A stretch of DNA of 64,000 nt. It comes from JANMMJ01 sp964543235 (lineage in GTDB: Bacteria > Pseudomonadota > Alphaproteobacteria > Rhizobiales > Aestuariivirgaceae). Below the pieces are notes generated by a model. That model was not told where the DNA came from, ran no database searches, and saw nothing but the letters and a program-made list of their open reading frames with translations. Every line of letters begins with the position of its first letter. Position 1 is the stretch's first letter. The translations under genes and the position numbers were made by a program. This document shows, piece after piece, positions 9,194 through 17,242 of the stretch. Location of the stretch: assembly GCA_964543235.1 (NCBI GenBank), contig CAZIXE010000009.1:18200-82199 (forward strand), in the 5' to 3' direction.

Positions 9194-9535
9194 TCAGTTG
9201 CAGTCCGGATATCTGTAGCGGTCTGCTTCGCTCACATCGGCGGGGCAGCCCTTCGGCGCCGAATGGAACCATCCGACCACGTGGCTTCCGGCCCGGTTGA
9301 ACGAACACTGGAATGTCTGGCCGGAAGTGGTCGTCCCGTTGACTGCATGAGTGCCGTCGGTGCGCTGGCCTTCATACTTCACCTCGGCGATGTCGCTTGT
9401 CGAAACACGAAGATGGTGGGCCGCGTAGGTGTTGCACTTCGCCATCATTTGTGACGCATCCCTCGCGAAGCCCTCGGTGGACGGGACGAGGAATGCCAGC
9501 CCTGCGGTTACAATCGAAAGTACAATATGTTTCAT
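9194..9535 (-). CDS. Small secreted protein, unknown
   Basis: 113 residues with a clear signal peptide (MKHIVLSIVTAGLAFLV, cleavage likely near EGFA-RDA) and AGGAG before the ATG. The mature domain of about 90 residues has four cysteines (in AKCNTY, FQCSF, KGCPAD and the C-terminal PDCN), consistent with two disulfides in the periplasm. It is the last gene of the reverse-strand run that starts with the L,D-transpeptidase at 11644. The family is not recognised. Given its neighbours, an envelope-protective role is an inference only. Confidence 0.7.
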   Translation of the reverse strand: MKHIVLSIVTAGLAFLVPSTEGFARDASQMMAKCNTYAAHHLRVSTSDIAEVKYEGQRTDGTHAVNGTTTSGQTFQCSFNRAGSHVVGWFHSAPKGCPADVSEADRYRYPDCN

Positions 9536-9569
9536 GTCTGCTCCTGTTTCTGAGAGGGTGTTGCAAGGT

Positions 9570-9896
9570 TCATGGACATTCGCTGTCGCGGACGAAACGA
9601 GCCTTCACCCAGCCCTTCGCCACATCACCGCCGTCATAGACCGTGACGGGACACCATCTGCTGGGCCACGGTAAAGCCTTGGGGCGACAATCCCTGTCAA
9701 GATGGATAATGCCGTGCCGGCCTGGAGGGAGAACATCCACAATGCTCGATCGCGCCGATGGCTGTGCGCGCAGATTCAGAACATCGCCGGCTGCGACGTT
9801 GACCACAACAAGGCAGCCGGGACCGGTTGTGGCGTGTGCCGGCGCCGCGAACATGAGAAGGCCGGCCAGCACGCCTCGGGCAATGTCAGCCGCCAT
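9570..9896 (-). CDS. Exported SH3-like domain protein
   Basis: 108 residues with an N-terminal hydrophobic export signal (GVLAGLLMFAAPAHA). The remainder resembles a bacterial SH3 domain (SH3_3/SH3b type), with the typical DVLNLRAQPSARS core followed by VLPPGRHG and a late WVKARFV strand. Cysteines in the mature part probably pair. Such domains bind peptidoglycan or protein partners in the periplasm. The start overlaps the end of the PliG-like gene by 11 bases, indicating a shared transcript. Confidence 0.75.
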   Translation of the reverse strand: MAADIARGVLAGLLMFAAPAHATTGPGCLVVVNVAAGDVLNLRAQPSARSSIVDVLPPGRHGIIHLDRDCRPKALPWPSRWCPVTVYDGGDVAKGWVKARFVRDSECP

Positions 9897-10650
9897 AAAT
9901 CACCGATTCCGGAATTTCGAAGCGCTGGTCCCCGATATAAATCATGTTGAGTCCGGCATTCTGGGTCGCGGTCATTTTCGCACCACCGTCAGCCTCCGAC
10001 TCATCGTATGAGGAAGGCTTGCCGTTCTCGAAGAAGATCACGCGATTGCCGCCATCGGGCCAGAAGACCGTAACCGTCCCGCTGCCTCCGCCCGCGCGAG
10101 TGACGCCAAATTTGCATGGCACCGTCTGCTGCCCTGCATTGCGGGCACAGGGTATCACTCCTGTGGCGTGGAAGTCCGTGCCAGGAACCTTTGCATCATT
10201 GGGGAGACTGTTGTCCGCCCCCTTACCCGAGATCTCGAAAGTAATCGTGAAGTGGCATGTCTTGCCCTGCCGCGCCACACTTCTCATCATATAGATTTCT
10301 GCACGGTAGTCGCCACTCTTGCGCAGGGTGCCGGAGTATTCATTGCCGGCCAATTCGCCTGCGTGGAACGCCGTATCGGCTCCAGGCTCAATGAGATTGA
10401 AGTAGCAGGCGTTGAGGTTCCCATCGAACAGCACGGAGATGGCCTGTCCTGCACTAGCCCCGAGAAGATAGTTTTTCGTGTCGTAACCCGTAACCGCGCC
10501 TTTGATCGTTGCGGACGTTGTTCCCGATTTGAAGCGGACGCGTTCGGTGCTGCTGGCGGCCATCGTGCCGGAGCAGGCAAGTGAGACTGTGGCCAGCGCC
10601 GACAGCGCAACAGCCAGAAACGTATGCAACCCGGACTTGGTACTGATCAT
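9886..10650 (-). CDS. Exported PliG-like lysozyme-inhibitor domain protein
   Basis: 254 residues from the ATG at 10650, which has GGAG six bases upstream. An earlier in-frame TTG at 10662 is less likely. A signal peptide (TFLAVALSALATVSLACSG) precedes an N-terminal domain of about 110 residues. The pattern RVRFKSGTTSATIKGAVTGY, then YLLGASAGQAISV, then SGTLRKSGDYRAEIYMMR matches, from memory, the g-type lysozyme inhibitor PliG (E. coli YcgK). A second C-terminal domain (about residues 150-254, with VIFFENGKPSSYD and FEIPESVIYGG) recurs in alphaproteobacterial exported proteins and has no assigned role. It lies 19 bases after the L,D-transpeptidase gene. Inhibitor activity is inferred, not shown. 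Confidence 0.72.
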   Translation of the reverse strand: MISTKSGLHTFLAVALSALATVSLACSGTMAASSTERVRFKSGTTSATIKGAVTGYDTKNYLLGASAGQAISVLFDGNLNACYFNLIEPGADTAFHAGELAGNEYSGTLRKSGDYRAEIYMMRSVARQGKTCHFTITFEISGKGADNSLPNDAKVPGTDFHATGVIPCARNAGQQTVPCKFGVTRAGGGSGTVTVFWPDGGNRVIFFENGKPSSYDESEADGGAKMTATQNAGLNMIYIGDQRFEIPESVIYGG

Positions 10651-10669
10651 GATCTGCTCCAACTGAGGT

Positions 10670-11644
10670 TCAATAGACTCCGTCGATCACGACAAAATCA
10701 TCGCCGGTTCTGTAGGCTTCGCTCGAGGACTCATCCGTGGTGACAACCGTCATGCCCACGTGCAGACGTTTGCGGATCTGCTCGCGGACACCGGGTTCTG
10801 CCTGGACTCGACGAATCTCTTGCGTGAGATCCGATCGATCCCCCTTGCCATAGCCAATCGACGACCAGGTCAGCTCGCCCGACCGATCCGATGAGCCCCT
10901 GAGCGTATGCACAGCCTTGCGTAGCGGCTTCTCAGGGTCTGCAATGCGGACTCCCCCGGTCGCGGAGACTTTGCCGTTTTCGTACAGGGTTACGCTCTTA
11001 TCTTTGCCGCTGACCACGATACCGGCTGTCGTTGGTTTTGTGGCGAAGCCTTCGGAGTACTGAGCACGCTTCATTGCGGCATTTACGCTGCCGAATTCCC
11101 TGCGGGCGTACTCTCCAAGCACAAGACCCGGGTGCACGACGGAGGCTGGCTGAGTTGTCTCGTCGGCGATTACTACGGTCATGCCGAGCTTGGTGATACC
11201 GAACAGCAAGCTGGAAAACTCGAGCGGCAAGCGCACACAGCCATGCGAGGCCGGATATCCGGGCAGGTTGCCTGCATGGAGAGCAACGCCTGACCACGTG
11301 AGCCGGTTCATGTTCGGCATCGGCGCATTGTTGTAGGTCGAAGAATGGTGGTGCTTGTCCTTCTGCAGGATCTGAAAAACGCCGGTCGGGGTAGCATGGC
11401 CGGGTTTTCCGGTTGAACAGGTCGATGCCGCGATCCTTACTCCATTGCGGTAGACGTGAAGGAGCTGGTCAGGAATTGAGACGATGATGAGCATCGGGCC
11501 CGCGGCAGATCTCTCGGGAAACCAGTTGAACTCACCATTCTTGAGTTCCTCGGCGTATTTCCTCACGAGTTGAGCGGTCGCTTGCCGGTCGCTGAACAGC
11601 AAAGCGGTCGCGGCCCCGGCCGACAAAAAGTTCCTTCGATGCAT
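10670..11644 (-). CDS. YkuD-type L,D-transpeptidase, Tat-exported
   Basis: 324 residues. The N-terminus MHRRNFLSAGAATALL has the twin-arginine signal pattern. The YkuD catalytic signature is complete: His123 in ALHAGNL, His134 and the nucleophile Cys136 in ASHGCVRLP. These enzymes cross-link peptidoglycan stems (3-3 links) or attach proteins to the wall in the periplasm. The C-terminal 150 residues after the catalytic domain lack a recognised wall-binding fold. It heads a four-gene run (L,D-transpeptidase, PliG-like, SH3, small secreted protein) about 200 bases downstream of a LysR gene. Confidence 0.92.
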   Translation of the reverse strand: MHRRNFLSAGAATALLFSDRQATAQLVRKYAEELKNGEFNWFPERSAAGPMLIIVSIPDQLLHVYRNGVRIAASTCSTGKPGHATPTGVFQILQKDKHHHSSTYNNAPMPNMNRLTWSGVALHAGNLPGYPASHGCVRLPLEFSSLLFGITKLGMTVVIADETTQPASVVHPGLVLGEYARREFGSVNAAMKRAQYSEGFATKPTTAGIVVSGKDKSVTLYENGKVSATGGVRIADPEKPLRKAVHTLRGSSDRSGELTWSSIGYGKGDRSDLTQEIRRVQAEPGVREQIRKRLHVGMTVVTTDESSSEAYRTGDDFVVIDGVY

Positions 11645-11846
11645 TTCGTTCTTCGCTTGACGCGTTCAGACCAGTTGCACGGCAAACCAGTCGTCGGCCG
11701 GCCGTTCGATTTCCCGTTGCCGTCTGGCTTGAAACGAGCTGACGGTAACGAGCATGTAAATCGGCGCAGGTCCGAATGAGGTCAAATGAGAAGTCTTGGC
11801 AACCGTTGAGTACTTCTCATCGAATGTAGGGGGAGAAGATAGGTAG

Positions 11847-12791
11847 CTATCGGGCCAGCGTTTCGAGCGAATGCCATTTCTGGATTGAAGCCGGACGAAT
11901 GACGGACCTGGGCCCGATCTGCCCCTTTAACCAATGAATCAGAGCCTGAATTGCCGGTTCGTGCTGACGCGACTTCTTATAGTAAAGGTTGTAGGTGCGG
12001 CCTGACGGCATATTCATTTCGTGCCATAGCGCAGCGCGCCCCGACTCGATTTCGCGCGCCGCGAGAAACTGCGGAACAAGGGCGGCGCCGAGGCCGGATT
12101 TCGCCATCTCGATTGCGGCCACGTAGTGCGAACACTGTAACCACGTTCCCACCTGAACTTCAGACAGGCGAAGGTCAGCCCGGCTGCAATAGCTCAGCCA
12201 GTCGCTGCCCGTGTCCGGTGACTCGTACTCTGTCGTAATCAGTCTTTGGGGCCGGCCCTCTTGGCCCGGAGCGCAGACCGGGACAAGGAATTCATCGATT
12301 ATGCGCAGGTTCGCGAAGCCCTTCTGCAGTGGGGCAGCGGATACTATTGCGTCCGCAACCTGGTCAGTCAGCTTCGGATCCTCAGTGTACAGACAGACCC
12401 TTAGGTCGGTGTCTGGATTCTTGGAAATGAACGTCTCCAAGCGCGGGATCAGCCATCCCGGTCCGAAGCTCGTGCAGACGGCAATGCGCAGAACTTGCCG
12501 CCCGGCGCCAAGAACTTCATTCACGGAGGACCGAAAGTCGGCGAAAACCAAGGACAGGCTGGTCGCCAGGCGTTGCCCCTGCGGGCTGAGGGCGATTCCC
12601 CGTCCCGACTTGACCAGCAGAGGCTCGCCGAGGACTTCCGTCAGCTCTCGCAGCTGATGGCTGACCGCACTCTGGGATACGCCAAGCTCGATGGCAGCAT
12701 TCTTCACAGACTGATGCCGCGCGACAGACTCGAAGTACTGGAGGCCCCTGAACAGCCTTGCATCGCGGCGTGGAGAACTGGATATTGGCAT
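11847..12791 (-). CDS. LysR family transcriptional regulator (GcvA-like)
   Basis: 314 residues. The N-terminal winged helix-turn-helix is typical (FESVARHQSVKNAAIELGVS then QSAVSHQLREL), followed by a substrate-binding domain (LRIAVCTSFGPGWLIPRL). The spacing and the WLIPRL signature resemble the GcvA/AmpR branch. AmpR-like regulators often respond to cell-wall fragments, which would fit the downstream L,D-transpeptidase operon, but this is inference. It is divergent from gpt copy 2. Repeated TGTCA/TGACA elements lie at its start codon. Confidence 0.92.
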   Translation of the reverse strand: MPISSSPRRDARLFRGLQYFESVARHQSVKNAAIELGVSQSAVSHQLRELTEVLGEPLLVKSGRGIALSPQGQRLATSLSLVFADFRSSVNEVLGAGRQVLRIAVCTSFGPGWLIPRLETFISKNPDTDLRVCLYTEDPKLTDQVADAIVSAAPLQKGFANLRIIDEFLVPVCAPGQEGRPQRLITTEYESPDTGSDWLSYCSRADLRLSEVQVGTWLQCSHYVAAIEMAKSGLGAALVPQFLAAREIESGRAALWHEMNMPSGRTYNLYYKKSRQHEPAIQALIHWLKGQIGPRSVIRPASIQKWHSLETLAR

Positions 12792-12793
12792 AG

Positions 12794-12819
12794 TGTCAAG
12801 TTAGCATGACAATGTGTCA
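12794..12819. promoter_or_regulatory. Possible LysR operator: TGTCA/TGACA repeats
   Basis: Immediately upstream of the LysR ATG are TGTCA (12794-12798), TGACA (12807-12811) and TGTCA (12815-12819). The last two form the palindrome TGACA-ATG-TGTCA. Interrupted palindromes close to a LysR start codon commonly serve autoregulation. The placement supports that idea, but no binding evidence is available. Confidence 0.4.
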
Positions 12820-12991
12820 TTGACCATTAGCCTGAGTTTGCCTTCGGCTTTTGTGGGGGGAGGTGAAGAGTTCACTTTGGCGTGTCAGGGCCAATCTGGC
12901 GTATTGGATGCTCCTGAGATGGGCACAGAGGCAGCCTGGCCTGATTACAGTCTGCAAACGATAGACAGGCTTGACAAAGGGAGCGGGGGAT

Positions 12992-13489
12992 GTGGAGGAC
13001 AGGTGGCAGAAGAGTTTTCCCGTGTCCTGGGACCAGTTCCACCGCGACGCGCGGGCTCTGGCCTGGCGGCTGTCGGGAACCGGGCCGTACGGAGCGTGCG
13101 TTGCCGTCACCCGCGGCGGGCTGGTGCCGGCGGCCATCGTGGCGCGCGAGCTCGGCATCCGGGTGATCGAGACGGTCTGCATTTCATCGTATGACTACGA
13201 CAAGCAGGGCGAGATCAGGGTGCTCAAGCCTGTAGGGATCGAGGTCATCGGCAGGGACCAGGGCAAGGGCGTGCTGATCGTCGACGACCTGGTCGATACG
13301 GGGGCCACCGCCAAGGTGGTGCGCGAGATGCTGCCGAAGGCGCATTTTGCCACGGTCTATGCCAAGCCGGCCGGGCGGCCCCTGGTCGACACTTTCGTGA
13401 CCGAGGTCAGCCAGGACACATGGATCTACCTGCCCTGGGACATGGGGCTGCAATTCACGCCGCCGATCGGCGAGGGCCGCACGGGCTGA
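12992..13489 (+). CDS. gpt: Xanthine (guanine) phosphoribosyltransferase, copy 2
   Basis: 165 residues from a GTG at 12992 with GGAGCGGGGG just before it. This start aligns exactly with the ATG of copy 1 and gives identical length. All PRPP-binding and C-terminal motifs of Gpt are intact, so both copies should be active. The mmcQ-like gene begins five bases after its stop, which suggests a gpt-mmcQ operon. The 5' flank shows no similarity to that of copy 1. Whether this or copy 1 is the resident gene cannot be decided from the window. Confidence 0.94.
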   Translation: MEDRWQKSFPVSWDQFHRDARALAWRLSGTGPYGACVAVTRGGLVPAAIVARELGIRVIETVCISSYDYDKQGEIRVLKPVGIEVIGRDQGKGVLIVDDLVDTGATAKVVREMLPKAHFATVYAKPAGRPLVDTFVTEVSQDTWIYLPWDMGLQFTPPIGEGRTG

Positions 13490-13494
13490 GGCCA

Positions 13495-13836
13495 ATGGCT
13501 GTGACGGCGGCGTCGGCGCGGCGCATGATCCTGTCGCTTCCCGAGACGACGGCCGCGCCCCATGTCGAGCGCGAGGCGTTCCGGGCCGGCGGGCGCATCT
13601 TCGCCACGCTGCGCAGCGCGGACGGGGTGCTCAATGTGCGCCTCAATCCCGAGGAACAGGCCATCATGTGCGCGGCTGAGCCCGGCATGTTTGCCCCAGT
13701 GGCCGGCGGCTGGGGGCGCATCGGCTTCACGACGATCAACCTCAAGGCCGTCACGCCAAAGGACCTCAGATCGGCGCTGACTGCGGCGTGGCGGGAGAGC
13801 CGCAACAGACCGGCGAAGCGTGGGCGCAGGTCCTGA
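13495..13836 (+). CDS. MmcQ/YjbR family DNA-binding-like protein
   Basis: 113 residues from the ATG at 13495, five bases after the gpt copy 2 stop. The family pattern is visible: an N-terminal LSLPETTAAPHVEREAFRAG, a strand FATLRSADGVLNVRLNPEEQ, a central GWGRIGFTTINL and a C-terminal helix LTAAWRESR. Members have a CyaY-like fold and are often annotated as DNA-binding, but their role is not established. It probably shares a transcript with gpt copy 2. Confidence 0.85.
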   Translation: MAVTAASARRMILSLPETTAAPHVEREAFRAGGRIFATLRSADGVLNVRLNPEEQAIMCAAEPGMFAPVAGGWGRIGFTTINLKAVTPKDLRSALTAAWRESRNRPAKRGRRS

Positions 13837-14019
13837 CGATCAGGCGGCCGGTGGCGTAGACATGCGGCGGGTTTCAGGAAGGGGAGCAGCGATTGTATGG
13901 GGCTCGCCGCCGATGAACAGTTAATAACCTGCTGTCAGCAGAATAGCGGTTGACCGGACCAGACTTTCCCCATAGGCCGAACCGCGGCGGAAATCATCGG
14001 AGAGATAGGGGCGCACCAG

Positions 14020-14271
14020 ATGCGGAGCGGAACCGTGTCCGACTACCCTATTGCCGAGCTGCAACAAATCATTCGCTTCAAGGTGTCGCGGGGCACTGCC
14101 GTCGATGTCGATGCGCTGGTTGCCATCGCGAGCCCGCACTTTCCCCCCGACAGTCTGGACCAGCTGGCGCGCATCATCCGGATGATGGTGGCGGAGGCGG
14201 GTGGCCAGGTGCATGGCGAAGCCAGAAGCGCGGACTCAGACAACGCAGATCAGGTCCAGGCCGAGGTCTGA
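14020..14271 (+). CDS. Small protein of unknown function
   Basis: 83 residues, acidic at the C-terminus. The central region (IAELQQIIRFKVSRGT, then DSLDQLARIIRMMVAEAGG) is predicted helical and soluble, with no signal peptide or catalytic motif. AGGGG lies eight bases before the ATG. An open frame on the opposite strand (13921-14214) overlaps but has an unconvincing composition, so the forward frame is preferred. The gene is followed by the tRNA-Leu gene. Family not recognised. Confidence 0.5.
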   Translation: MRSGTVSDYPIAELQQIIRFKVSRGTAVDVDALVAIASPHFPPDSLDQLARIIRMMVAEAGGQVHGEARSADSDNADQVQAEV

Positions 14272-14383
14272 GCCTTGCAGAGCGCACGGACATGGCCGGG
14301 TGAGAAACCCCGGCCGCCCGCCCCCAGTTTGGGCTTTCGGGGGCATGGCGGTTCGGCTATGGCACGGGAACGCTGCAGGACAG

Positions 14384-14469
14384 GCGGGCGTGGCGGAACG
14401 GTAGACGCAACGGACTTAAAATCCGTTGGGAGCAATCCCGTGTGGGTTCGATTCCCACCGCCCGCACCA
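14384..14469 (+). tRNA. tRNA-Leu (anticodon UAA), CCA encoded
   Basis: 86 nucleotides. The acceptor stem GCGGGCG pairs with CGCCCGC, followed by discriminator A and a genomically encoded CCA. The anticodon stem ACGGA/TCCGT encloses CTTAAAA with anticodon TAA. A long variable arm (GGGAGCAATCCC) and a T arm with GGTTCGATTCC are present, as expected for a class II leucine tRNA. It decodes UUA and UUG, which are rare codons in this GC-rich genome. Confidence 0.97.
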
Positions 14470-14484
14470 AGGCCGCCATGCGGT

Positions 14485-14769
14485 TCAGTTGTTGGCGGTC
14501 AGCGGATCGATGATCTGCGGAACCTCGGTGATGCTGGCAACGGGAATGCCGCTGAGCTCCGAGTGCCGGCGGATGGTGGCCTCATCCTTGGCAAGGTAGA
14601 TGCAAAAGGTCCTGTCGGCGGCCACGTAACTGTGCTGCCACTGGATGTCGCAGCCGATCTTGTCGATGGCCTGGTTGGAAGCGCGGGCGGCGCCGCAGAG
14701 TTCGACGATGGACATGCCACCGATGCCGGGCACATCCCGTTCAATCAAGAAGCGTCTGAGCTTGGTCAT
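14485..14769 (-). CDS. DUF4242-type small protein
   Basis: 94 residues from the ATG at 14769 (AAAGGGAG seven bases upstream). The pattern MTKLRRFLIERDVPGIG, then DIQWQHSYVAADRTFCIYLA, then EDEATI-like residues and a C-terminal ITEVPQIIDP matches DUF4242/SCO4226-like proteins. These adopt a ferredoxin-like fold, and some bind nickel. No enzymatic residue can be assigned. The gene diverges from a LysR regulator with about 110 AT-rich bases between them, so that regulator is the likely controller. Confidence 0.8.
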   Translation of the reverse strand: MTKLRRFLIERDVPGIGGMSIVELCGAARASNQAIDKIGCDIQWQHSYVAADRTFCIYLAKDEATIRRHSELSGIPVASITEVPQIIDPLTANN

Positions 14770-14851
14770 GCGGCTTGTCTCCCTTTGCCTGTGGGCAGGG
14801 AGATATTCGGTCAAAGCCTCCCGTTGGCCAAACTAAATATTCTTTACAGTA

Positions 14852-14868
14852 CTAAAGACAATCTTTAG
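14852..14868. promoter_or_regulatory. Perfect palindrome in divergent DUF4242/LysR promoter
   Basis: CTAAAGA-CAA-TCTTTAG is a perfect seven-base inverted repeat nine bases before the LysR start. A related imperfect copy (CTAAA...TTTA) begins at 14833. The region is strikingly AT-rich compared with its surroundings. This is a good candidate for the LysR binding site controlling both divergent genes. Confidence 0.5.
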
Positions 14869-14877
14869 GAAGGAACG

Positions 14878-15825
14878 ATGATGGTATCGCATCTCAGGTC
14901 ACTGCAGGCCGTCGACCTTGCGATCCGTACGGGATCGCTCAAAGCCGCCGCGACGCGGCTCGGCATCACCCCTGCCGCGGTGGGGCAGCGCATCTCGGCA
15001 CTTGAGGATTTCCTGGGCCTTGATCTCATCGTGCGCGGCCGTTCCGGCATCCGGCCGACGCGCGAATTGTCGGCGGCGCTCGCGCATCTGTCCGCGGCCT
15101 TCCGGGAGATGGAAACAGCCGCACAGATTCTCGATTTTCAGCGTGTCCAGGAAGTCCACATCGTGGCGGATACGGATTGGGCCGAACTGTGGCTCAAGCC
15201 GCGGCTGGCGGCCTTCCGGTCGGAGAACCCCAACACGCTGTTCTGCATCAACGGCGTTGGCGATGTGCCGATGCGGCTGGGACGCGCCGATTGCCATGTC
15301 TGGTTCGGGGAGACGCGTGGCGGCGCCGGCGAAACCGAGCTGTTCCGCGACTATTTGCTGCCGGTCAGCTCGCCGGAGAATGCGCGGCGCCTTGCGGCGC
15401 TGCCGCCGCCGTCCCGCCTCGAAGGGTTCCCGCTGCTCCATCTCAGCTATTATGACGGCGATCCGGCCGCCATCGGCTGGCCCGCCTGGATCGGACGCCA
15501 CGGCCACCGCAGGAGTGCCGCCGATCGCGGCATCCGCTACGCGCTGATCGTGCAGGCACTGGAAGCGGTCTATTCGGATGCGGGGTCGCTGATCTGCGGC
15601 CTGGCGCTGATCGAAGACAAGCTCAGGAGCGGCAAGCTCGCGCTGCCCTTTGCGTTGGCAGAAGGCGCGTGGACGAGCCACGCCTACCGGGTTGCCTTCT
15701 CCGAGACGGCGCTGCGCCGGCCGCAGATTGCCCGGTTTCGGTCCTGGCTGATCGAAGAGGGCGAAAAGACGGCATCGCGGCTTGCCGACATGGTTGCCGG
15801 GCAGCATCCTGGCCGGCGGCACTGA
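14878..15825 (+). CDS. LysR family transcriptional regulator
   Basis: 315 residues. The helix-turn-helix is clear (AIRTGSLKAAATRLGITPAA then VGQRISALEDFLG), followed by a substrate-binding domain with an IVADTDWAELWLKPRLAAF strand-helix pattern. GGAAGG precedes the start, which may be either of two consecutive ATG codons. It is divergent from the DUF4242 gene. The following MFS gene starts about 175 bases downstream on the same strand and could also be a target. The effector is unknown. Confidence 0.9.
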   Translation: MMVSHLRSLQAVDLAIRTGSLKAAATRLGITPAAVGQRISALEDFLGLDLIVRGRSGIRPTRELSAALAHLSAAFREMETAAQILDFQRVQEVHIVADTDWAELWLKPRLAAFRSENPNTLFCINGVGDVPMRLGRADCHVWFGETRGGAGETELFRDYLLPVSSPENARRLAALPPPSRLEGFPLLHLSYYDGDPAAIGWPAWIGRHGHRRSAADRGIRYALIVQALEAVYSDAGSLICGLALIEDKLRSGKLALPFALAEGAWTSHAYRVAFSETALRRPQIARFRSWLIEEGEKTASRLADMVAGQHPGRRH

Positions 15826-16001
15826 CCGATCCGCGGCATCAGCACGGCGCGCCGGGCTGCGCCTGCCACGCGCCATGCGCCGGACACGCGATTCGGCGGC
15901 AACAAGGCTTTGGCCATCGGCGGAAGAGTCTGCTAGGTGGCGAGCCAGACCCCCGCTGTTGATGTATCTCGAGAGCCGGCCGGCAACATGAAGCGCGCCC
16001 A

Positions 16002-17237
16002 ATGAAGGCTAACGGACCCGCCGCCCCCTCTGCCGGAGGCTGGCGCGGCATTCCCGGCGGCATCTGGGCGCTCGGCTTCGTGTCGCTGTTCATGGATGTC
16101 TCCTCGGAGATGATCCATGCGCTGCTGCCGGTCTATCTGGTGCTGGTCTTCGGAACGCCGGCGATCACGGTGGGACTCATCGAAGGAATCGCCGAGGCGA
16201 CGGCGGCGATCACCAAGATTTTCTCCGGGGCACTCAGCGACTGGCTGGGCAAGCGCAAGCTCCTGGCAGCGGCAGGTTATGGCCTGGCTGCTCTCACCAA
16301 GCCCATCTTCCCCTTGGCTCCCAGCGTGTCATGGCTGATCGCCGCCCGGTTCATCGATCGGGTCGGCAAGGGCATTCGCGGCGCACCGCGCGATGCGCTG
16401 GTGGCCGACCTCGCACCACCCGAAATACGCGGAGCGGCCTATGGCCTGAGGCAGGCGCTCGACACGGCCGGGGCCTTTGCCGGTCCGCTGCTCGCTGTCC
16501 TGTTCATGTGGCTGACCGCCAATCACTACGTGCTGGTGTTCTGGATCGCAGTCATCCCGGCGATGATTGCCTTCCTGCTGATCGCCTTCCTGGTGAAAGA
16601 GCCGGCGCGGCCGGTACCGGCGAAACGGCCAAGCTGGCCGCTCCGGCGTGCGGAGATCGGGCGGCTCGGCGGTGGCTTCTGGCTGGTCAACCTTGTGGCT
16701 GTGGTGTTCACACTGGCCCGCTTCAGCGAAGCCTTTCTGATCCTGCGTGCCGAAGATGCCGGGCTCGCCGTGTTCCTGGTGCCGGGCGTGCTGGTGGTGA
16801 TGAACGCCGTCTATGCAGTCTCGGCCTATCCGGCTGGCGTGCTTGCCGATCGTCTTGATCGCACGACACTGCTCATGGTGGGGCTGGGCGTCCTGGTGCT
16901 CGCCGATGCCGGGCTGGCGCTCTCGACGGGCCTCACGGGCATCGCGCTCGGCATCGCGCTGTGGGGGCTGCACATGGGCCTGACCCAAGGTCTGCTGGCG
17001 GCGATGGTCGCCGATGCCTCGCCGCCCGACCTGCGCGGCACAGCCTTCGGCATGTTCAATCTGGTGACGGGTCTGGCACTCCTCGCAGCGAGCGTGGTCG
17101 CCGGTGCGGTCTGGGACTGGGCGGGGCCCGCCTGGACCTTCGCTTCAGGGGCGGTCTTTGCGGTGGCCGCCATGGCCTGCCTCGCCGCGTGGCGCCGGCA
17201 TTTCCCGGCTGGGCGGGCCATCGCTGTGGCCGACTGA
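16002..17237 (+). CDS. MFS transporter
   Basis: 411 residues, twelve predicted transmembrane segments. The characteristic loop 2-3 motif is present as GALSDWLGKRKLL, and the equivalent cytoplasmic motif in the second half as AGVLADRLDRTTLL. A charged segment RFIDRVGKGIRGAPRDALVA follows helix 4, as in a widespread subfamily of uncharacterised MFS carriers. The substrate cannot be inferred. It stands alone between a LysR gene and a convergent phytase-like gene, whose 3' region begins five bases after this stop. Confidence 0.88.
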   Translation: MKANGPAAPSAGGWRGIPGGIWALGFVSLFMDVSSEMIHALLPVYLVLVFGTPAITVGLIEGIAEATAAITKIFSGALSDWLGKRKLLAAAGYGLAALTKPIFPLAPSVSWLIAARFIDRVGKGIRGAPRDALVADLAPPEIRGAAYGLRQALDTAGAFAGPLLAVLFMWLTANHYVLVFWIAVIPAMIAFLLIAFLVKEPARPVPAKRPSWPLRRAEIGRLGGGFWLVNLVAVVFTLARFSEAFLILRAEDAGLAVFLVPGVLVVMNAVYAVSAYPAGVLADRLDRTTLLMVGLGVLVLADAGLALSTGLTGIALGIALWGLHMGLTQGLLAAMVADASPPDLRGTAFGMFNLVTGLALLAASVVAGAVWDWAGPAWTFASGAVFAVAAMACLAAWRRHFPAGRAIAVAD

Positions 17238-17242
17238 CGGGA

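Noticed and set aside
13929..13941. CTGCTG-T-CAGCAG, resembling the WYL operator half sites
   Set aside because: The spacing differs from the two good sites and the longer shared sequence is absent, so it is more likely a chance palindrome.
14384..14469. tRNA-Leu as the integration site of the 6.8-13 kb insert
   Set aside because: The insert ends about 900 bases before the tRNA at the second gpt gene, no repeat of the tRNA 3' end was seen at the other border, and no integrase is present.
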